In this document: positions 6,425-11,345 of the stretch, piece by piece
Layout of the letters: each line of letters opens with the position of its first letter
Numbering within the stretch: position 1 is the first letter of the stretch
Assembly (NCBI GenBank): GCA_021160785.1
Contig: JAGHBX010000232.1
Span: 1 to 11,345 of the forward strand
Direction: 5' to 3'
Source of the DNA: Planctomycetota bacterium
Lineage (GTDB): Bacteria > Planctomycetota > Phycisphaerae > Sedimentisphaerales > Anaerohalosphaeraceae
DNA length: 11,345 nt
The notes under the pieces: generated by a model
What the model saw: only the letters and a program-made list of their open reading frames with translations
Told to the model about the DNA's origin: nothing
Database searches by the model: none
Made by a program: the position numbers and the translations under genes

Positions 6425-8266
6425 ATGGGACGATCTCGAAAGAAAAGACGTGCAAGACGAACGATCCCGGTAACTGAGCCTGCGAAGATTCCTCCCGGCA
6501 GCGCACAGGCGATCGATACGGAATCTTACAACCGTTTTGACTTTGTTGTCATGGCGCTGCTTTTGGCCTTTGGGGTCTATCTAAGTATCACTTTCTACGG
6601 CCACCTGACTGTACCGAACAGTGATTTTCCGGATTTTGTTCAAACGGGCGAGTCGATATTGTCATTCAAGTTGCCGGGCAGTTTCAAGCGTCTTCCTGTT
6701 TTCGGCACGATGGTGGCGGCCTTTGGTCATGTCGTGGGGGGCCAACACCCGAACCTTACGGCCGGATGGCTGCTGAATTGTATATTGTTCTCGCTAAACG
6801 GGGTGTTGTTGTATCTGGTGGGCAGGAAGATCTTAGGGCGTGCGGCGGCGTTTTATGTGTTGATTGCGGTTTTGAATCCCTGGACGATTGCGCAATTAGT
6901 GGATCCGATCCTCGAGATCACGCTGATTTTCTTTATGCTTTTGACATTTTATCTGCTTTCTGTGAATTCGCGCTGGTGCTATCTGGTTGCCGCCATTACC
7001 GCGATGACCCGGTATGAAGGGGCGGCGCTTATCCTGACGGTCTTTCTGGTTGACATCGTTGCCGGGAAGTCGCGGAAGGACCGTTTGTTGTCGCTGCTGT
7101 ATGCGGCGCTTGCGTCATTGCCTCTGATTGTCTGGTTGGTGATATGGAAGTCGGGGCCCGCGGCCGGGGGCCGGGGGTATGGGAGTCACTTTACAGGCGC
7201 CAAGCATATCGGATTGGGGTATTTTAAGCTGCTTTGGGAGACGGGCTTTGGGCCGCTGCTGCAGTTGCCATCCTGGGTTGTGGCGTTCTTTGTGCATCGA
7301 CCCGACCAGGCAGCGGCGGCTGGCATCGCAAATTCCGTCGAAGTGCTGAGCGTTGTCAGCATGATTGTAGTCTCGGTCGGTTTTCTCACGACGGCGGGTT
7401 GGGCTGTTGTCAAACGTCATCGCCATACACTGTCGCTGCTGTTGTTCTGGTTTTGTTATGTCTCGGTCCATTCGATGCGCCATTTGAGCATGAATCGTTA
7501 CTGTGTTCCGGTTGCCTGGTTGACTCTGCTGGTGGCGTTTCGGGGTATGCAGATTCTCTGGGGGTGGATCGGCAACGAACGTTTTGTCGGCAAGGCAGTG
7601 TCGTTGGGTGCTCAGATATTCTTGTTGGTTGTCGCCGGTATCTGGTTTTTTCGGCTGGTTGTGTATGTGCCCCGAACGAGCCTGATAAGTTCGGATTTCA
7701 CCACGGTGCCGTATGCGGCGGCTGCAATGGTGTGTCTGATTTTTGCGATGATGTATTACATGAACCGGGATCGGAGGATTCTGCGGAATCTGGCGGTGGC
7801 GATTTTGATGTGCCTGCTGCTGGTGAGCAACCAGTTTGTTCTTGCGATGACGGTTGGCGACGGCCGGCGGGACGTGGAGTTCAAGGAATTAGCCGATTGG
7901 TATGTTGAAAACGCCAAACCGGGCGAGAAACTCGTTACGACTATGCCGCAGGTAATGCGGATTTATGCGCCGAAGCACGCCGGCAGATTCGTTCGAACCG
8001 AGAGCATAGCCGGCGATGATCGGAGAGGTTTTGTTGAGGGCTGTTACAAGAAGAATATCACGTACATCGCCTGGGATTCGCGGCTGGGTCTTGCCAGGGG
8101 AGATTCTTATTACCGTAGATACGGTCTTATTCGGATTGCGGCGCTTCAAAGCGGCAGGGACACAGGTCCGTACAGGTTCCTCACAACATTAACGGCAAGC
8201 AGGAACCGATACATCCACATCTATCGACTGGAAAAGAATCCGCCGGCACAAAACCGCCCGAGGTGA
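6425..8266 (+). CDS. GT-C family membrane glycosyltransferase (GT39/PMT/ArnT-like)
   Basis: A 613-residue polytopic membrane protein. A very basic N-terminus (GRSRKKRRARR) is followed by a first membrane span at about 40-57. Then comes the periplasmic-loop acidic motif 'NSDFPDF' (D67, D70), where GT39-type enzymes carry their catalytic Asp, with 'GSFKRLPVFGTMVAAFGHV' after it. Many spans follow, including 'MTRYEGAALIL', which resembles the 'RYEG/RPEG' signature of this class. A soluble C-terminal segment begins near 'FKELADWYVENAKPGEKLV', as in many Pmt-like proteins. Expected activity is transfer of a sugar from a polyprenyl-phosphate carrier to an acceptor on the outer membrane face, using the product of the GT2 enzyme before it. 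The frame opens at TTG 6398, which has no ribosome-binding site and lies only 16 bases past the twin hairpin. ATG 6425 is preferred although its Shine-Dalgarno is also weak. Acceptor unknown. Confidence 0.82.
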   Translation: MGRSRKKRRARRTIPVTEPAKIPPGSAQAIDTESYNRFDFVVMALLLAFGVYLSITFYGHLTVPNSDFPDFVQTGESILSFKLPGSFKRLPVFGTMVAAFGHVVGGQHPNLTAGWLLNCILFSLNGVLLYLVGRKILGRAAAFYVLIAVLNPWTIAQLVDPILEITLIFFMLLTFYLLSVNSRWCYLVAAITAMTRYEGAALILTVFLVDIVAGKSRKDRLLSLLYAALASLPLIVWLVIWKSGPAAGGRGYGSHFTGAKHIGLGYFKLLWETGFGPLLQLPSWVVAFFVHRPDQAAAAGIANSVEVLSVVSMIVVSVGFLTTAGWAVVKRHRHTLSLLLFWFCYVSVHSMRHLSMNRYCVPVAWLTLLVAFRGMQILWGWIGNERFVGKAVSLGAQIFLLVVAGIWFFRLVVYVPRTSLISSDFTTVPYAAAAMVCLIFAMMYYMNRDRRILRNLAVAILMCLLLVSNQFVLAMTVGDGRRDVEFKELADWYVENAKPGEKLVTTMPQVMRIYAPKHAGRFVRTESIAGDDRRGFVEGCYKKNITYIAWDSRLGLARGDSYYRRYGLIRIAALQSGRDTGPYRFLTTLTASRNRYIHIYRLEKNPPAQNRPR

Positions 8267-8299
8267 GTCCGGGCTGTCGGCTTTTGGGGTATGGGCTGT

Positions 8300-8560
8300 C
8301 TATTGGACGGCGACGACTTCCTTGACCTCGGGGACACGTTCCTTGAGGAGTCTTTCAACTCCCATCTTCAGGGTCTGGGCGGCGCCGGGACAGCCTTTGC
8401 AGGCGCCCTGCAGGCGGACCCGCACGGTATTGTCGTCGTCAACACCCACTAACTCGATGTCGCCGCCGTCATTCTGGAGCATGGGCCGGATCGACTCTAT
8501 CACCTCTGCGACTTTATCATTAAAGCTCTTTTCGCTTCCACATCCACAGTTTTCGCACAT
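8300..8560 (-). CDS. NifU C-terminal-domain (Nfu-type) Fe-S scaffold protein
   Basis: An 86-residue protein that is almost entirely one NifU-C domain: 'VIESIRPMLQNDGGDIELVGV', then 'VRVRLQGACKGCPGAAQTLKMGVERLLKERVPEV'. The CKGC cysteine pair binds a bridging [4Fe-4S] cluster between two subunits for delivery to apo-proteins. In front is a cysteine-rich N-terminus, MCENCGCG, which is not part of the core domain. The frame extends to TTG 8593, but that codon falls at the predicted transcription start of the promoter at 8600-8627. ATG 8560 has GGGAG a few bases upstream, so the shorter form is chosen. It converges with the GT-C gene (33-bp gap) and has no link to the glycan genes. Family assignment is strong. 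Confidence 0.93.
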   Translation of the reverse strand: MCENCGCGSEKSFNDKVAEVIESIRPMLQNDGGDIELVGVDDDNTVRVRLQGACKGCPGAAQTLKMGVERLLKERVPEVKEVVAVQ

Positions 8561-8599
8561 ATCGGGTCTCCCAAATAGAATACTAACCTTCAATGATAC

Positions 8600-8627
8600 A
8601 TTATAGCACGGTTGAATGTTCAGGCAA
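8600..8627 (-). promoter_or_regulatory. Extended -10 promoter of the Nfu gene
   Basis: On the minus strand TTGCCT (8622-8627) is followed by a 16-bp spacer and TATAAT (8600-8605). The TGC directly before the -10 hexamer makes a TGn extended -10. Start of transcription near 8593 gives a leader of about 32 nt to ATG 8560. Confidence 0.65.
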
Positions 8628-8660
8628 GTTAATTTATTGTATAGGAATTTGTATTTCTAT

Positions 8661-8687
8661 GTCATTCCCGCAAAAGCGGGAATCCAG
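8661..8687. repeat. Dispersed-type palindrome (dRS3-like inverted repeat)
   Basis: ATTCCCGC (8664-8671), loop AAAA, GCGGGAAT (8676-8683): a perfect 8-bp stem flanked by GTC and CCAG. The sequence class 'GTCATTCCCGC...GCGGGAATCCAG' is a widespread intergenic repeat in unrelated bacteria and resembles Neisseria dRS3. No partner copy is in this window. Confidence 0.7.
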
Positions 8688-8742
8688 TATTCAGCCTCCA
8701 GGTCTATCACGTTGTGGTTGAAAGTCTTATTCAGTCTGATAC

Positions 8743-8760
8743 AATACCATGAATACCATG
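8743..8760. repeat. Two-copy 9-bp tandem repeat
   Basis: AATACCATG occurs twice in direct succession (8743-8751 and 8752-8760). It lies in the spacer and does not belong to a gene. A slippage duplication is the simplest reading. Confidence 0.6.
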
Positions 8761-8901
8761 GCCGATTACGTAAAACCGGGATGGAACTTATCCAGAGATG
8801 TCTCAAGCATCTGGGAAAGGGACGCTTCTATGACTTGATATAAGAAAGCAAATGATTTGTTTGTAATTAGTATACATAAATATGAGAGAGGTTGACTCAG
8901 C

Positions 8902-10734
8902 ATGTCAAAACGTGAGTATAAACGAAGGGACCGAAAACGGAAAAAAACACGCAGACAGAAAACATCCATTTCATTGCGACAGATGTTTGCTGCGAGTCTC
9001 CACCGCAGGCTATGCTTATGGGATGTCCTAATCCATGAGTTGGCCGTTGTTTTGTTTATTCGCTGCCGGCGGATGAACAATCGCTTATCGGCTGACACTT
9101 TCCGGTTCAATAACGAAGATTCAATGACCGTCGGATGGATGCTGGCAAGAGGTTTTGAAATTCTTATCAGCCGAAACTGGCCTGCCGGATTGGCCGAGGG
9201 TTTATGGGAAAAACTCTGGCAACTGGATGAGGCGTCAGCAGAGGCAATTGCTGAAGGTGCAGCATCGCAGTGTTTTGCCCCGCTTCTTCGTAAATATGTT
9301 GAGGATAAACGGGACATTTACCCGGGTCGGCCCCACGGAGACTTATGCAAGCTCACTACGGATTTGAGTGAAGCTTTGCAATCTTTCCTTGTTTCAAGAT
9401 GCACCCCCAGCGGGGACCTGTACAAATGCCTGATGGATCCTCTTGCCGACCATAATCGGTACTTGCACGACAATGGCAGGTCGGCAGATCCCGCCGGCAG
9501 TTGTGGCGATCCTATCCGTGATGTTTACCGATTGGGTTTGACAATCCACGACGAAGATGACGGCGGTGATATAAAATGGAAACTTGCACATTTTGTTTGT
9601 GAAGACCCATGGCTGTTTGCCGAGTGGAGGTCCTTTGTTCAACAGCAACTGGATGAAATCGAAAACAAAGAGCGGCTCAATGACAGGGCATCGGCTGTCG
9701 ATCAGGCCACCGACGAGTTTATTTTTCGAGCCACTCATCTGGCCGGGAAAACACCTATCCAACTGTTCATTGAGCGTCAGAAAGACATGAGTGATCGGCA
9801 AAGGCAGCGGTTGCTGCGATGGGACACTGAGACCTTTTACGGCATATTCCTCGTAAGGGGCACAGAATTTCCCTTTGTAAACGCCACAGACCTGGCAAGT
9901 GATGACAGCTATCGCTTGACAGCCACCAGGCCCGAGGCATTGCATCTTCTCAAATCCGATGACTTGCTTTTTTCGCGTATAATGCCATGGGATGACCACT
10001 GGCTCCTTTCGGGTATACAACAAAGATTTGAAGGCGCCGGCAAGGATCAGGGCTTGGTATCCGAGTTGAAGCGAGATGCCCAGACCGGATTTCGTCGCCC
10101 TGTTGATAATAATGATCCCCGTATCCAGGAAGGTTTTAAGATTCAGGAGGCCCAGTACCAGGCCTGGATGGCCCTGTTTGGCCAGGAAGAGCTTTTGTTT
10201 GGGGATGGTCTGAAACTTGGGGCTGCTATGAACCGCTTCCACCGATATTGGAGAGATGAGATGGTCTTTCCCGACAGCGGCTTGACCCGGGCTCAACTCT
10301 ATAAGCAAAGACACGGGCATGCGCCTCCGGAGCTAAAGTTCCCGCTGCCGGATTACTTGCTAGAAGCCAAAGATGCGGCTGTAGTTTTTGACCGACAGCA
10401 TGGACTGACGTTCTACGTTGGTTATAGGGTCTTCCGTTCAGCCTTTGAGGACCAGGAGCAGCTTACCGGCGAGCAAGTGCAACGAGTTTGGGATTATCTG
10501 ATTGATGAAAGTACCGATTACTGGCTGTTCCAGAGAATGCGAGATCAGTTCCCTGAACGCACGGAATACGTATTCAGACAAGTATTGAAGGATAAACACT
10601 TTCAGTTGGGTCGTGATTTTGATGCAACCATTCGAAAGTTCAAGGGACAGTCTATGCGCAGGCCTGTGCGGCCGATGATCACTGTGATTGACTCTGCTAC
10701 AAACAGTAAAAACGCAAGAAAGGTGTTGAAATGA
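8902..10734 (+). CDS. Large protein of unknown function, first gene of an unknown pair
   Basis: A 610-residue protein I do not recognise. Residues 1-20 are extremely basic (13 K/R), as in nucleic-acid- or ribosome-contacting tails. The body is soluble, with no signal peptide, membrane span or cysteine metal cluster. Helical, acidic and aromatic-rich stretches dominate, for example 'EDPWLFAEWRSFVQQQLDEIE'. Residues about 307-372 look like a compact beta-rich module: 'WDTETFYGIFLVRG', then 'LLKSDDLLFSRIMPWDDHWLLSGI'. The pattern 'GDLLFARVVP...W.LSG' is one I associate with modules in uncharacterised SEC-C-type proteins, but no SEC-C cysteine motif is present. A C-terminal part starts near 'PDYLLEAKDAAVVFDRQHGLTFYVGY'. 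ATG 8902 has GAGAGAGG (8884-8891) with a 10-nt spacer, rather long. The stop overlaps the next start by 4 bp. The long reading frame and strong coupling make the gene real; the function is open. Confidence 0.85.
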   Translation: MSKREYKRRDRKRKKTRRQKTSISLRQMFAASLHRRLCLWDVLIHELAVVLFIRCRRMNNRLSADTFRFNNEDSMTVGWMLARGFEILISRNWPAGLAEGLWEKLWQLDEASAEAIAEGAASQCFAPLLRKYVEDKRDIYPGRPHGDLCKLTTDLSEALQSFLVSRCTPSGDLYKCLMDPLADHNRYLHDNGRSADPAGSCGDPIRDVYRLGLTIHDEDDGGDIKWKLAHFVCEDPWLFAEWRSFVQQQLDEIENKERLNDRASAVDQATDEFIFRATHLAGKTPIQLFIERQKDMSDRQRQRLLRWDTETFYGIFLVRGTEFPFVNATDLASDDSYRLTATRPEALHLLKSDDLLFSRIMPWDDHWLLSGIQQRFEGAGKDQGLVSELKRDAQTGFRRPVDNNDPRIQEGFKIQEAQYQAWMALFGQEELLFGDGLKLGAAMNRFHRYWRDEMVFPDSGLTRAQLYKQRHGHAPPELKFPLPDYLLEAKDAAVVFDRQHGLTFYVGYRVFRSAFEDQEQLTGEQVQRVWDYLIDESTDYWLFQRMRDQFPERTEYVFRQVLKDKHFQLGRDFDATIRKFKGQSMRRPVRPMITVIDSATNSKNARKVLK

Positions 10735-11345
10735 GTAAGCGTACAAAGAGATCGCCGGAAATGGTGGAAAAGACTATTGAGGCAGTGCTTGACGAGTTCC
10801 TCAAGGAACAACAAAAACGCCTGAAGTCTTCAACTATGCGTAAATATGAAAACGTCATCGATTTGTTTCAGTCCTTTCTGGATGGCTATGCCTATCAGGT
10901 CCTTGATGAGCAGGAGGCTGCGTTATTCGATCGGCTTTACAATGCCAAGGGAGATGAGCATCGGGAATTTTGCCAGCTTTTCGGCCCTGAGAAAATCCCA
11001 GGCAACGTGAGTGAGTTTCTGAACTACTTTATGATTCGCAAGGTAATGTGCGGCAAGGAGTTGAAACAAGCAGCCGGTACGGTAATCAAGAAATTAGGCA
11101 AATGGCTCCAGGAAAAGGGGTATGTCAGGCCGGAAATTGCCGCTGAGGTTGTAAGTTGCGGCGCCACGGCCGCCAAGGAACTACCGGCGACCGAAGAATT
11201 GGCTTGTATGCTTGCTGATTACGCCGACTGGACCGCTGTTGATTGTGAGGAAACTATCGAAGATCACTTTACCATCGAGGCTGTGGAGCCGGGTAAATTG
11301 CGCCTTTCCAGTATTTGCGAAAATGGCACGATGACGGTTTCTGTG
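10731..11345 (+). CDS. Protein of unknown function, 3'-partial, second gene of the pair
   Basis: The frame opens with ATG 10731, overlapping the upstream stop as ATGA, and stays open for 205 codons to the window end. It begins MSKRTKRS, echoing the MSKREYKR start of the preceding protein. Residues about 34-131 are helical ('TMRKYENVIDLFQSFLDGY', 'NVSEFLNYFMIRKVM', 'AAGTVIKKLGKWLQEKGYV'). Their spacing resembles the SAM-like core-binding domain of tyrosine recombinases; no catalytic domain is visible in the part present. From about residue 179 ('HFTIEAVEPGKLRLSSI') a beta-rich segment begins and is cut by the window edge. It may correspond to the beta module of the upstream protein. The 4-bp overlap implies translational coupling and joint function. 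I do not assign a name. Confidence 0.82.
   Translation, partial: MSKRTKRSPEMVEKTIEAVLDEFLKEQQKRLKSSTMRKYENVIDLFQSFLDGYAYQVLDEQEAALFDRLYNAKGDEHREFCQLFGPEKIPGNVSEFLNYFMIRKVMCGKELKQAAGTVIKKLGKWLQEKGYVRPEIAAEVVSCGATAAKELPATEELACMLADYADWTAVDCEETIEDHFTIEAVEPGKLRLSSICENGTMTVSV

Larger units (their letters stand above)
8594..8901. other. Intergenic spacer with repeats and no credible gene
   Basis: This AT-richer stretch separates the Nfu gene from the divergently oriented unknown gene pair. It holds the Nfu promoter, the palindrome at 8664-8683 and the tandem repeat at 8743-8760. A 75-codon frame at 8616-8843 encodes the peptide VIPAKAGIQ, a translation of the palindromic repeat, and has no ribosome-binding site worth naming. 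I could not find a convincing promoter for the gene at 8902. A TTGATA at 8835-8840 and a TATACA at 8871-8876 are present but wrongly spaced. Confidence 0.6.

Noticed and set aside
7234..7908. A 224-codon plus-strand frame inside the GT-C gene
   Set aside because: Its Cys/Gly/Val/Ser-rich translation is the usual out-of-frame product of a membrane-protein gene.
8272..8299. Direct repeat GGGCTGTC in the gap between the GT-C and Nfu genes
   Set aside because: Two 8-bp copies in a 33-bp GC-rich gap can arise by chance. No hairpin or other structure accompanies them.
8661..8687. Possible CRISPR repeat or intrinsic terminator at the palindrome
   Set aside because: There is only one copy, no spacers and no cas genes, and no T-run follows the stem.
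8616..8843. A 75-codon frame containing VIPAKAGIQ
   Set aside because: That peptide is the translation of a dispersed palindromic repeat and is a well-known false gene signature. The frame has no ribosome-binding site.
9394..10320. A 308-codon antisense frame opposite the first unknown gene
   Set aside because: It lies fully inside the 610-codon plus-strand gene, shows low-complexity shadow-like translation, and has no domain or ribosome-binding site. The plus-strand gene is coupled to its neighbour and explains the region.

Overview
The window looks like a chromosomal stretch from a Planctomycetota bacterium, most likely of the Phycisphaerae/Sedimentisphaerales type. The main clue is a secreted protein that joins a LamG domain, a 'VDIKPGSCPNPFNV...GVLPVAILG' domain and a single dockerin-like EF-hand repeat ending in '...FWL', an architecture I associate with that group. 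This is taxonomic inference from protein style, not a search result.

Layout. (1) 2-1905, plus strand: a 5'-truncated class I SAM methyltransferase overlapping a family 4 glycosyltransferase by 37 bp. (2) 1972-5003, minus strand: a unit read leftward, consisting of the secreted LamG/dockerin-like protein, a second SAM methyltransferase and an LPG-synthase-TM/flippase-like membrane protein, with a candidate promoter at about 5079-5105. It converges on unit 1. (3) 5307-8266, plus strand: a DPM1-like GT2 glycosyltransferase followed by a large GT-C (GT39/PMT-like) membrane glycosyltransferase. Units 2 and 3 diverge from a roughly 300-bp control region. The 160-bp gap between the two unit 3 genes holds a REP-like twin hairpin. 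(4) 8300-8560, minus strand: a small NifU-C-type (Nfu) iron-sulfur scaffold with a strong extended -10 promoter. (5) 8594-8901: an AT-richer spacer with a dispersed-type palindrome and a short tandem repeat. (6) 8902 to the window end, plus strand: two overlapping genes that I cannot assign to a named family. The second runs off the window.

Working together. Units 1-3 read as an envelope or extracellular glycan locus. The GT2 enzyme would charge polyprenyl phosphate with a sugar, and the GT-C enzyme would use that lipid-linked sugar on the outer face of the membrane. The GT4 and the two methyltransferases would assemble and modify glycans on the cytoplasmic side. The flippase-like protein is a plausible membrane partner, and the LamG/dockerin-like protein is the exported product of the region. 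The Nfu gene is housekeeping and marks the end of the glycan locus. The last two genes are the least explained part of the window and the best candidate for an undescribed system.
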